Position numbers and translations under genes: made by a program. Below the pieces are notes generated by a model, which saw only the letters and a program-made list of their open reading frames with translations, searched no databases and was not told where the DNA came from. Source: Hyphomicrobiales bacterium (GTDB lineage: Bacteria > Pseudomonadota > Alphaproteobacteria > Rhizobiales > Rhizobiaceae). From it: a stretch of DNA of 64,000 bases. Positions 1 to 8,769 of the stretch are shown one piece after another; within the stretch, counting starts at the first letter, position 1, and every line of letters starts with the position of its first letter. Where the stretch lies: positions 170,000 through 233,999 of the forward strand of contig UBYA01000006.1 of NCBI GenBank assembly GCA_900469615.1, in the 5' to 3' direction.

Positions 1-313
1 AATCCCACCCTCTCCGCCATTTTCACCCGTTGATATCTGGGTGAGGCGCGCCTTTTCTGAACCTCTTTCCACGCGAATACTCTGGCGAATCATGTGTCCG
101 GCATGGCGAAAACGCGGCGCTTGTTTCCGGATCGCGTTCAGGCCGATCCTTCATCGTGTCGTCGATCTGCATCTTCTTCGGGTGATTACCGCAGCCGTTG
201 TGTGATGTATCGCGCGTTTGCGGTCCGGTTATGCCGCGCGGCCGCCATCATGGGTTTGCCGAGGAGGGAATCGTGAATCGGCTGGCGAAGAGCAGCCTGT
301 AGTGGCGCCGGAT
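1..313. other. Intergenic stretch at window edge
   Basis: No reading frame here has a recognisable product or a convincing ribosome-binding site. It lies just downstream of the minus-strand permease gene. No stem-loop followed by a T run on the minus strand was found, so I cannot place that operon's terminator. The neighbouring gene to the left lies outside the window. Confidence 0.5.
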
Positions 314-1999
314 CTATTCGGCGACCAGACCGCTTCGACGCAGGAGCGATAGGAAGAGGAGCGGGATCAGCGTTGTGAGGACGATCGTTACGAATGCCAT
401 GGCCATGCCGAGGCCGATCGAGCCCTGTTCGAACTGACGCCAGATGAAGGTGGCGATGGTCTGCATGCCCACAGGGGCCAGCACGATCGACGCCACAAGC
501 TCGCGCGATGCCAGCGCGAAGACGAGCAGCATGGCCGAGGCCAGGCTCGGCAGCACCAGCGGCAGCAGGATGCGGCGAAAGACGGTCAGCGCGCCGGCGC
601 CGGCGACACGGGCGGCGGCCTCGAGATTGTCGCCGATCTGCTGGAAGGCAGCCGACGAATAGCGCGCCGTCTGCGGCAGCAGGATGCAGCAATAGGCGAG
701 CAACAGGATGATGGCCGTATTGTATGGGGTAAACGGCAGGCCCGGCATGTTCCAGACGAGGATCAGTCCGACGGCGACGACGATGCCCGGCAGGGCATTG
801 GGTAGCACGGTCATGATGTCGATCAGCACGCGGCCGCGCATTTTCGTCTTCACGACGGTATAGGCGGCCATGACGCCGATCAGGCCGGTGATGACGGCGG
901 TGCCGATGCCGAGCGCCAGGCTGTTGCCGAGGGCGGCGAGCGCACCGGCGCTGTTGCCGAAGACGGCTGCGAAATTATCCAGGCCGAGATTGTCGATGAC
1001 GAGGCCGCGCGAGATCGTCTTCGAGAGGGCAGTTGCAAGGATCGCAAGCATGGGCACGCCGGTCGCGAGGAAGGAGACGACGGCGAAGGCCAGCAGAACC
1101 GGTGCCGTCATTGCTCCGAGCGGGCGCTTGTCCTTGTTCTGCGGCTTGCCGCTGACCGTCTGGTAGGAGCGGCGCGAGAGGATGCGGCGCTGGACGAGGA
1201 ATGCGATCAGCGAGACGATGACGAGGGTCAGCGACAGGACGGCGGCACCCGGCAGGTCGATCGGCCAGTCGCCGATACGGGTGTCGATGCCGGTCACGAG
1301 AACCTGGAAGCCGGCGCGGCGGCCGAGTGCCGCGGGCGTGCCGTATTCCTCGATCGCGGCGGCGAAGACCAGCAGCAGGCTGGCGGCAAGGCCGGGAGCG
1401 GAGAGCGGCAGCGTGATGCGCCAGAAGGCGCGGGCCGACGAGGCGCCGAAGACGCGGCCGACATCGGCATAGCGGGCGCCGACGGCCTCGACCGTGCGCG
1501 AAACGGCGAAATAGACGACGGGAAAGGTGTTGAACGTCATGACCACGGTCATGCCCGCCAGCGAGAAGAGGGTCGGGGCGAGATTGAAGCCGGCGATCTG
1601 CTGCAGGTAGCCGCGCGGCTGCAGCGTCATGATCCAGCCGAGCGTGGCGATATAGGGCGGGATCATGAAAGGCGTCAGCAGAAGCACGTCCCATACCGGC
1701 GCGAAGGGAATGCGGTAGAGCGCGCGCAGCACGCCCAAGGGGACTGCGATCAGTGCCGAGGCGAGAACGACGGCGCAGCCGAGAATGATCGTATTCGCCG
1801 TCATGCCGAGAAGCGCTTCGTCGGCCAGCGTTTTGCCGATGGCCGAGAAGGGCGCTGCAAACGAGCCTTGCCCCAGCGAGGGAAAGACCGCCTGCAGCAC
1901 GACGGCGGCGAAGGGAAAGGCGACGATGATGACCAGCCCCACGGCTGCGAGCCAAGCTGCCGGCACCGGAGCGCCTGTTCCCTTCGCACTCATTCTCAT
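314..1999 (-). CDS. Fused ABC permease, Fe3+/phosphonate type (FbpB-like)
   Basis: Inner-membrane permease of about 561 residues with two tandem permease domains, the duplicated architecture of FbpB/AfuB and of 2-aminoethylphosphonate permeases. Many hydrophobic helices are visible. Each half has an EAA-type cytoplasmic loop: around residues 175-205 (VFGASSARAFWRITLPL) and 465-495 (ARVAGAGALTVFRRILLPL). It is the last gene of a three-gene minus-strand operon and starts 6 bp after the stop of the binding-protein gene. I chose the ATG at 1999, which has AAGTAAGG upstream; a TTG one codon earlier and an ATG two codons later are alternatives. The substrate cannot be read from the protein alone, but the Pho boxes in front of the operon suggest a phosphorus compound. 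Confidence 0.88.
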   Translation of the reverse strand: MRMSAKGTGAPVPAAWLAAVGLVIIVAFPFAAVVLQAVFPSLGQGSFAAPFSAIGKTLADEALLGMTANTIILGCAVVLASALIAVPLGVLRALYRIPFAPVWDVLLLTPFMIPPYIATLGWIMTLQPRGYLQQIAGFNLAPTLFSLAGMTVVMTFNTFPVVYFAVSRTVEAVGARYADVGRVFGASSARAFWRITLPLSAPGLAASLLLVFAAAIEEYGTPAALGRRAGFQVLVTGIDTRIGDWPIDLPGAAVLSLTLVIVSLIAFLVQRRILSRRSYQTVSGKPQNKDKRPLGAMTAPVLLAFAVVSFLATGVPMLAILATALSKTISRGLVIDNLGLDNFAAVFGNSAGALAALGNSLALGIGTAVITGLIGVMAAYTVVKTKMRGRVLIDIMTVLPNALPGIVVAVGLILVWNMPGLPFTPYNTAIILLLAYCCILLPQTARYSSAAFQQIGDNLEAAARVAGAGALTVFRRILLPLVLPSLASAMLLVFALASRELVASIVLAPVGMQTIATFIWRQFEQGSIGLGMAMAFVTIVLTTLIPLLFLSLLRRSGLVAE

Positions 2000-2005
2000 C
2001 AAGCC

Positions 2006-2965
2006 TTACTTGCCGCCGAACAGATCGCCGATCTGTTTCAGGATTTCCTTGCGCTTGCCGTAGACGGCGTTGACATCGTAATCGAGCAGCTTCAGATCGC
2101 TCATCAGCGGACGCGAGGCCGGGATGTCGGAGCGGGCCGGCATCAGATACGTGCCGGCAACGAGCTTCTGGCCTTCATCGGACAGCATGTAATCGACGAA
2201 CTTCTTGGCTTCGTCCTGGTGCTTGGACCAGTTGAGGATCATGACCGGGCGCGGCGCTATGACGGTGCCGGACTGCGGGAAGATGACGTCGATGCTTTCG
2301 CCCTTGGCCTTGGCGGCGAAGGTGATGTAGTCGACCGCGCCGAAGACGGCGGCCTTGGCGCCCTGTAGCACCGGGTTCAGCGCTTCGGCGTTGGCGCCGG
2401 CGATGATGGCGCCGTTGTCCTTGAGATTCTTGAAGAGCTTGTAGTCGTCCTTGGCGCCAAGCGCCGCGGTCAGTTCGAAGGAGGAACCGGACTGGGCGGG
2501 ATCGGGAATATTGACGAGGTCCTTGAACTCAGGCTTGGCGAGATCGGCCCATTCCTTCGGCCGCGGCGTGCCGCTTTGGGTGTTCCAGGCGATGCCGAGC
2601 GCCGAAACGCCCTGGGCGACCGCGGTGTCCGACTTCAGGAATGCGGGAACCTTTTCCGCATTCGGGCTGGTGTAGGAAACGAGCCAGCCGCGCTTGGCGA
2701 AATCGGTGGCCGTGTCCCAGGAGGCGGAGATCAGCACATCGACGGCTGGATTGGCGGCTTCCGCTTCGATGCGGGCCATGACCTTGCCGGTCGTTGCCTG
2801 GAAGACATTGACCTTGATGCCGGTCTCGGCGGTAAAGCCGGCGGAAAGCTTGTCGATCAGGTTCTGCGGGCCTGCGGTGTAGACCGTGATGTCGGCATGG
2901 GCAACGCCGCCCAGAAAAGCGGTCGAAAGTGCAAAAATTGCAATTGATTTCAGCGATTTAAACAT
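2006..2965 (-). CDS. ABC periplasmic binding protein, Fe3+/aminoethylphosphonate-like
   Basis: Secreted substrate-binding protein of 319 residues. A signal peptide is visible (MFKSLKSIAIFALSTAFLGG, then cleavage near AHA-DITVYTAG). The mature start, ITVYTAGPQNLIDKLSAGF, is typical of the FbpA/AfuA-like solute-binding family, which includes ferric ion, thiamine, spermidine and 2-aminoethylphosphonate binders. The start is fixed by AGAGGAAA seven bases upstream. It lies between the ATPase gene (20-bp gap) and the permease gene. I do not see the clear tyrosine pair that would settle iron binding, so the ligand stays open. The upstream Pho boxes favour an organophosphorus ligand, although phosphate-controlled iron uptake is also conceivable. 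Confidence 0.87.
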   Translation of the reverse strand: MFKSLKSIAIFALSTAFLGGVAHADITVYTAGPQNLIDKLSAGFTAETGIKVNVFQATTGKVMARIEAEAANPAVDVLISASWDTATDFAKRGWLVSYTSPNAEKVPAFLKSDTAVAQGVSALGIAWNTQSGTPRPKEWADLAKPEFKDLVNIPDPAQSGSSFELTAALGAKDDYKLFKNLKDNGAIIAGANAEALNPVLQGAKAAVFGAVDYITFAAKAKGESIDVIFPQSGTVIAPRPVMILNWSKHQDEAKKFVDYMLSDEGQKLVAGTYLMPARSDIPASRPLMSDLKLLDYDVNAVYGKRKEILKQIGDLFGGK

Positions 2966-2985
2966 GATTTCCTCTTTATGCTCAA

Positions 2986-4068
<1,083 letters not shown>

Positions 4069-4116
4069 CTAAAAATCGACGTTTCGAAAAGCTACAAGCC
4101 TGAGTAGAGGCGCCAC

Positions 4117-4145
4117 ATGACAGCCGCATGACGGTCGTGTGACGA
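4117..4145 (-). promoter_or_regulatory. Triple Pho box upstream of the importer operon
   Basis: Read on the minus strand there are three heptamers, TCGTCAC, CCGTCAT and CTGTCAT, each separated by exactly 4 bp (11-bp period). The rhizobial PhoB consensus is CTGTCAT-N4-CTGTCAT, so one copy is perfect and the others have one or two differences. The array lies 49-77 bp upstream of the ATPase start codon, a normal place for PhoB activation. The 11-bp phasing over three units makes chance unlikely. Confidence 0.72.
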
Positions 4146-4591
4146 ATTTGCTGCAACCTTCGTGGAAGCGGTGCATGACAGTCATCGTGCAGAGAAGGGC
4201 AGATACATCCGCAGCGTGCGAAAGTTGATCGCCGGCCATGGAGATCGTCGATGGCCGATATATTAAGAATAAGAGGATCTTTGATAAACTAGATCGGCAA
4301 TACAGCCATTCTTATTTAGTATGACTCAAGGGGTTTACTCTTCCCTTCAATAGGTTATTGAGCCACCAGACCCAGCCGTTCAATTCCAGTTCGCTTCGAT
4401 CTGCAATCGAATTGCTGGGCGGAAATCCGGCGGCAGGGCTCTTGCTCGTCGATTCTTGAACTCCTTTGCGGCTACGAGACGGAGGTGGAATTCGTTGCGA
4501 TGAGTGTGCTTCGAAATTCGGTCTCAAGGGCAGGGGCCGATCGAATGGCGCAACATCAGGGGATCGATCTTTGAGCCGAGAAAGCACCGTA
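4146..4591. other. AT-rich intergenic stretch before the cyclase gene
   Basis: This gap separates the divergent importer operon and cyclase gene. It is clearly richer in A+T than its surroundings around 4260-4340. I see short inverted TAAGAAT/ATTCTTA elements (about 4266 and 4309) but no convincing gene, tRNA or terminator. Frames across it do not resemble known proteins. It probably carries the cyclase promoter. Confidence 0.4.
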
Positions 4592-5962
4592 ATGCCTGAA
4601 CGTATCGCGCGGGAATGGAAGAGTCTCGTCGAGCAGACGTCGACGGAAACCCACCGGATCGTCTATTCGATCGTCCATGATTATGAAGACGAGTTGAAGC
4701 AGCGTTATAGAGCCTATCTGGAAGGAGATCCGGACCTGGCATCCCTGGTCGGGGAGGACGCCAACGTCACCGCATTCACCGACCGGTTCCTGGAATGGAT
4801 GAAGAAGCTCGTCGATCCGGATGCCACTTCGGGCGAGATATTTTTCTCCGAGCAGGATAGTCTGGGCGACATGATGGCGCGCATCGGTTTTCCGCCGCAT
4901 GCGGTCTCGCGGTCGATACGCAAGATCAAGCTATGGTTTTTACGGCATCTGGCCGAAACCGATGTTTCCCGGCGGCAGCTTGTCGATGCGATGACCTTCG
5001 TCATCGGCCTGTTCGATATTGCGCTGGAGGTTCGCGAAGCCAGCTATCAGAAGGGCATCGCTTCCAATGCGCGGGTGAACGAAGCCTATCGGCTGCATCT
5101 GCTGGGCCAGAATCTCGGGATGGAACGCGAACGGCAAAGGGCCGCGCTGATGGAATGGGGCCACGGCATCCTGGCTGCCTTCTATCAGAACGCCGCTTCC
5201 AGCGAGCTTCCTCGGCTCTGGAAAAGCGAGTTCGGCCTGTGGCTGAACCACAAGGCGCATATTCTGTTCGAGCGTCAGCCGAAACTCGAACTCATCAAGC
5301 AGCTCGTCAACCGCATCGACAATAAGCTCGTTCCCGCGCTGGAGCGTGTGAGCTTCGGCGACAGGTCGCAGATCAGCGATGCCGCGGGAAGGATCGAAGA
5401 GGAACTGTCTGCGATCAAGTTCCTGCTGAACAGCATCTTCGAAGCGCATATCGAGGTCGAAAGCGGCCGGGACCCCCTGACCCAGCTTTTGACCCGGCGG
5501 TTCATGCCGTCCGTGATGATGCGCGAGATACAATTGCAGAAGACGTCTTCCGCCGCCGGCTTCTGCACGTTGCTGCTGGATATCGATCACTTCAAGAACA
5601 TCAACGACACGCACGGGCACAAGGTCGGCGATCTGGCGCTCAGGTCCGTCGCCGCCGCGATTACCGAAGCCGTTCGCCAGACCGATTTCGTCTTCCGTTA
5701 TGGCGGCGAGGAGATGCTGATCGTGCTTGTCGAATGCGACGAGGCCATGGGTCTCCAGGTCGCCGAGAAAATCCGCTCGGAAATAGCGAAACTTTCGATT
5801 CCGCTTGCCGATGGCGGCAAATTCGCCGTCACCGTCAGCATCGGCGTTGCCGCTTTCAAGGGCGAACTCGACTACGAGGGCATCCTGGCGCGCGCCGACA
5901 AGGCCGTCTACGAGGCAAAGGAGCGCGGCCGGAACAGGGTGACGCTGGCGCCGGAATCCTGA
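4592..5962 (+). CDS. Globin-coupled diguanylate cyclase (DosC/YddV-like)
   Basis: Cytoplasmic cyclase of 456 residues predicted to make c-di-GMP from GTP. Residues 1-150 match the sensor globin of E. coli DosC (REWKSLVEQ start, RYRAYL with Tyr39 at the distal-tyrosine position). A middle helical domain follows (LWLNHKAHILF, about 200-290), then a GGDEF domain (about 300-456). The active loop is GGEEM at 371-375, with an intact RxxD inhibitory site (RQTD, 362-365) and DIDHFKNINDTHGH upstream. Oddity: the DosC segment VHARIGIP, whose His binds heme, reads MMARIGFP here, so Met95 replaces the proximal histidine. I chose the ATG at 4592 because it gives the DosC-like N-terminus; an in-frame start at 4466 adds 42 unlikely residues. 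Confidence 0.88.
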   Translation: MPERIAREWKSLVEQTSTETHRIVYSIVHDYEDELKQRYRAYLEGDPDLASLVGEDANVTAFTDRFLEWMKKLVDPDATSGEIFFSEQDSLGDMMARIGFPPHAVSRSIRKIKLWFLRHLAETDVSRRQLVDAMTFVIGLFDIALEVREASYQKGIASNARVNEAYRLHLLGQNLGMERERQRAALMEWGHGILAAFYQNAASSELPRLWKSEFGLWLNHKAHILFERQPKLELIKQLVNRIDNKLVPALERVSFGDRSQISDAAGRIEEELSAIKFLLNSIFEAHIEVESGRDPLTQLLTRRFMPSVMMREIQLQKTSSAAGFCTLLLDIDHFKNINDTHGHKVGDLALRSVAAAITEAVRQTDFVFRYGGEEMLIVLVECDEAMGLQVAEKIRSEIAKLSIPLADGGKFAVTVSIGVAAFKGELDYEGILARADKAVYEAKERGRNRVTLAPES

Positions 5963-6118
5963 CGAAGATGCGGGGGCATCGCCGGGCTCGACGCCATGCC
6001 CGGCGGCCTTCGGCCGGTTGCCGCCGATTGTTTCGAGCGCCGGAGCAACAGTTCGTTCGCCGCCGAACTGTTGCGGGTTCCGATCGGCTACACTGAAACT
6101 CTCACAGGAGAGTTTGCG

Positions 6119-6781
6119 ATGTTGACGAACAAGACCGCGTTAACCGCGGGTGAAGGCGACCACGAACACATCGAGATCAAACCCAGCGTGCTCTATATCG
6201 GTACGCCCGTGGCACTGATTACGAGCCTCAATCCTGACGGCACGACGAATATTTCTCCCATGTCCTCCGTCTGGAGCCTTTTCGATCGTGTCGTTCTGGG
6301 TTTGACATCGACGAGCAAGGGCCGGGAAAATCTCATGCGCGAGCGGCAGCTTGTGTTGAATTTTCCGTCGCCGGACCTGTGGCCGAAAATCGAGGCGATC
6401 GCGCCGACAACCGGTCGCGACCCGGTTCCTCCGCACAAGGAGAAAAACGGCTATCGTTTCGAGGCCGACAAATTTGACGTGGCGGGCCTGACACCTCAAG
6501 CGGCCGATCTCGTGCGGCCGCCGCGGATCGCCGAATGCCCTATTCAATTCGAGGCAGAAGTCGTGGCCGCGCATTCTCCCGCTATGGAATGGCCCCCGGA
6601 GCGTCCGGAGGCATTCCGGATCGTCGAGGCGAAGGTCGTTCGGGTTCACGCGCACAGGAATATCGTGATCGCCGGCACCAACCATATCGACACGAGCCGC
6701 TGGAGCCCGCTGCTTTACGTGTTTCGCCATTATTTCGGCACGGGACCGGATCTCGGCCGTACCTTCAAGGCCGAGAGATGA
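6119..6781 (+). CDS. Flavin reductase-like FMN-binding protein
   Basis: Cytoplasmic protein of 220 residues with the split-barrel flavin-reductase fold. The segment VALITSLNPDGTTNISPMSS (about 30-49) is the characteristic flavin-contacting start, followed by SKGRENLMRERQLVLNF. Such proteins reduce or bind FMN, often as partners of oxygenases. The ATG at 6119 is preceded by AGGAG at a good distance; an in-frame start at 5996 lacks this and encodes unrelated sequence. No oxygenase lies beside it, so the physiological partner is unknown. It is monocistronic between the cyclase gene and the convergent tetR. Confidence 0.8.
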   Translation: MLTNKTALTAGEGDHEHIEIKPSVLYIGTPVALITSLNPDGTTNISPMSSVWSLFDRVVLGLTSTSKGRENLMRERQLVLNFPSPDLWPKIEAIAPTTGRDPVPPHKEKNGYRFEADKFDVAGLTPQAADLVRPPRIAECPIQFEAEVVAAHSPAMEWPPERPEAFRIVEAKVVRVHAHRNIVIAGTNHIDTSRWSPLLYVFRHYFGTGPDLGRTFKAER

Positions 6782-6818
6782 TGCAATCCGGATCAATGCC
6801 GCTGCGGCGAGCTCGGCC

Positions 6819-7424
6819 TCATCCGGCGGGTTCGGCGCCGGCAATCAGCAGATCCAGGCCGGCTTCGAAAAGGGCCTCGTGCCCGCCGGCGCGGTAGAAC
6901 GTCAGGGCTCTGGCAAGGTTGGGATGGCCTTCGGCTGCAGCGTCGAGCGCCGCACGCTCCGAAGGATCGGCGATATCCGCCTGTTCTTCGAGCACGCATC
7001 CCACCACATACCGGCTGATCGAGATCTGAATTTCCAGGGCTTTTCCGGGATGGAAGCCGGCCGCGAGCAGGTATTCCAGCTGGGCTTCGATGGCGTCGAG
7101 ATGCGAAGGGTCGACGTCCGTTCCCGCATGAACGCGCGCGCCGTCGCGCCATGTCAGCAGGGCAGAGCGGAAGCTGCGGGCATTGGTGCGCAAAAAATCC
7201 CGCCAGCTCTCCCCGGGCAAAGGCGTGTTGCGGGTGTGGTTTCGCTTCAGCATCTCGGCGTTCATGGCCGCCAGCAAGGCCTGCTTGCCTTTGAAATGCC
7301 AATAGAGCGCCGGCTGCTGAACTCCGAGGCGCTGCGCGATCAGCCGCGTCGACAATCCGTCGATGCCGACTTCGTTCAAGATGGTCAGCGCCGCGTCGAC
7401 GATCTGTTCCCTGTCGATTTTCAT
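6819..7424 (-). CDS. tetR: Tetracycline-type repressor TetR
   Basis: Repressor of 201 residues. The N-terminal helix-turn-helix (STRLIAQRLGVQQPALYWHF, about 25-44) is close to Tn10-type TetR. The core also carries the tetracycline/Mg2+-binding signature: RDGARVHAGTDVD (compare RDGAKVHLGTRP in TetR class A) and GCVLEEQ. This goes beyond generic TetR-family similarity and points to the true TetR subfamily. It is divergent from an efflux gene, with two perfect operators between them, the classic tetR-tetA arrangement. An analogous chromosomal pair, TetA/TetR(30), is known in Agrobacterium. Confidence 0.88.
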   Translation of the reverse strand: MKIDREQIVDAALTILNEVGIDGLSTRLIAQRLGVQQPALYWHFKGKQALLAAMNAEMLKRNHTRNTPLPGESWRDFLRTNARSFRSALLTWRDGARVHAGTDVDPSHLDAIEAQLEYLLAAGFHPGKALEIQISISRYVVGCVLEEQADIADPSERAALDAAAEGHPNLARALTFYRAGGHEALFEAGLDLLIAGAEPAG

Positions 7425-7456
7425 GGCATCTCCGATTGACAGTCTTCCGCGGATAA

Positions 7457-7471
7457 TTTATCGCCGATAAA
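7457..7471. promoter_or_regulatory. Predicted TetR operator O1
   Basis: The 15-bp site TTTATCGCCGATAAA is a perfect inverted repeat with 6-bp arms and a 3-bp centre. Known tet operators have the same layout and core (TCTATC-N3-GATAGA class), and the tATC/GATa core is retained. Its centre is 19 bp from that of the second operator. It lies 33 bp from the tetR start codon, where repressor binding would block tetR and tetA together. Confidence 0.75.
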
Positions 7472-7475
7472 GTTC

Positions 7476-7490
7476 CTTATCAACGATAAG
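7476..7490. promoter_or_regulatory. Predicted TetR operator O2
   Basis: The site CTTATCAACGATAAG is a second perfect 6-3-6 inverted repeat, sharing the TTATC/GATAA arms with O1. It ends only 9 bp before the efflux gene's ATG, so a bound repressor would cover the tetA start region. No clear Shine-Dalgarno sequence fits between operator and ATG, so a very short or absent 5' leader is possible. Confidence 0.75.
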
Positions 7491-7499
7491 TTTTACGCC

Positions 7500-8681
7500 A
7501 TGAACAAGATGCTTTGGACAATTCTGGCTGTCGTCGTTCTCGATGCCGCCGGCACGGGCCTGGTCATGCCGATCCTGCCGGAGCTTCTTCGCAGCGTCGC
7601 GCATACGCCGGATCTGAGCTGGCGCTACGGCGCCTTCCTGTCGCTCTATGCCGCCTTGCAGTTTCTGGCCTCGCCGGTCCTCGGGACGCTGAGCGATCGC
7701 TACGGCCGCAGGCCGGTGCTGCTCGTTTCGCTGGCTGGCGGGATGATCGACTATGCTTTCATGGCATGGGCGCCGGGCTTCTGGTGGCTGTTCCTCGGGC
7801 GGGGTATCGCCGGCCTGACGGCGGCGAACGCGGCCGTCGCGACTGCCTGCCTCGCCGACATCACGCCGGCGGAGCGGCGTACGCGCGCCTTCGGACTGCT
7901 CAGCGCATGCTTCGGCGTCGGCTTCATTCTCGGCCCGGTCATCGGCGGCATGCTGGGTACGATTTCCCTGCGGGCGCCGTTCGTTGCCGCCGCGCTGCTG
8001 GTGATGGTGAATTTCATCGTTACCCTGCTCGTGCTGCCGGAGACGCGGTCGGCGAGGCCGGAGCGGATCGATGCCACCGCCTTTCACCCGCTGGCGCCGT
8101 TGCGCTGGATCGGTGCCTTTCCGGCGCTGCTGCCGCTTCTGGCGATCTTCGTCGTCCTCAGCATGGTCGGCGAAGTCGGCGGCACCGTCTGGGTGCTCTA
8201 CGGTCAGGACAAGTTCGGCTGGGATACGGCGACAGTCGGCCTGTCTCTTGCCGGTTTCGGTTTCTTCCATGCGCTTGCGCAGGCTTTCGTCGCCGGTCCG
8301 CTGAGCGAACGCTGGGGCGAGCGCCATGCACTTCTCGTCGCGGCCGTCTGCGATAGCGCGGCCTATATCGCGATCGCTTTCGCCACGCGCGGCTTCGTCG
8401 CCTTCCTGCTGTTTCCTCTCTTCTGCCTCGGCGGCATCGGCCAGCCTGCGCTCCTGTCGCTGATGACGAAAGGGGTGGAGGCGGATGAGCAGGGACGACT
8501 GCAGGGCGTGCTGGGCAGCCTGACGAGCCTCGCCTCGATGATAGCGCCGCTGGCGATCAGCGAGATCTATTTCGCATCGAGGTCCGTCTTTCCCGGTCTG
8601 GTCTGGGTTCTCGGCGCCTTGCTTCTTTTCGCGTGCATGCCGGTTCTGTTCGCAAGCAGGCGGCCGGCGGCGGACGCATAG
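7500..8681 (+). CDS. tetA: Tetracycline-type MFS efflux pump (TetA family)
   Basis: Inner-membrane H+ antiporter of 393 residues with about 12 hydrophobic segments. It starts with the TetA-like DAAGTGLVMPILPELLR (about 12-28), has the MFS motif A loop LGTLSDRYGRRPVL (about 61-74) and motif C as GFILGPVIGGMLG. These, with the adjacent true TetR and its operators, support tetracycline-type drug export. Whether it gives clinical-level resistance cannot be read from sequence; chromosomal TetA(30) of Agrobacterium is known to be poorly induced by tetracycline itself. The natural inducer may be a different compound, for example a plant metabolite. Confidence 0.82.
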   Translation: MNKMLWTILAVVVLDAAGTGLVMPILPELLRSVAHTPDLSWRYGAFLSLYAALQFLASPVLGTLSDRYGRRPVLLVSLAGGMIDYAFMAWAPGFWWLFLGRGIAGLTAANAAVATACLADITPAERRTRAFGLLSACFGVGFILGPVIGGMLGTISLRAPFVAAALLVMVNFIVTLLVLPETRSARPERIDATAFHPLAPLRWIGAFPALLPLLAIFVVLSMVGEVGGTVWVLYGQDKFGWDTATVGLSLAGFGFFHALAQAFVAGPLSERWGERHALLVAAVCDSAAYIAIAFATRGFVAFLLFPLFCLGGIGQPALLSLMTKGVEADEQGRLQGVLGSLTSLASMIAPLAISEIYFASRSVFPGLVWVLGALLLFACMPVLFASRRPAADA

Positions 8682-8697
8682 GCGGCCCGGAGGGCCA

Positions 8698-8729
8698 GAT
8701 TGACCCGAAAGCCACGATTGACCCGAAAG
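8698..8729. repeat. Short direct repeat, 2 x 14 bp
   Basis: GATTGACCCGAAAG occurs at 8698-8711 and again at 8716-8729 (18-bp period), directly after the efflux gene. The copies are identical. They lie between convergent genes, next to a stem-loop, and probably arose by local slippage. Confidence 0.6.
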
Positions 8730-8731
8730 AC

Positions 8732-8760
8732 AAGGCGCGTCGACAGTATCGTCGCGCCTT
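8732..8760. terminator. Stem-loop between convergent genes
   Basis: AAGGCGCG at 8732-8739 pairs with CGCGCCTT at 8753-8760, with an inner CGA/TCG pairing. It sits between the stops of tetA and the opposing DUF1003 gene, where a shared terminator is expected. Neither side has a clean T run, so termination efficiency is uncertain. Confidence 0.4.
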
Positions 8761-8769
8761 GGCCGCGGA

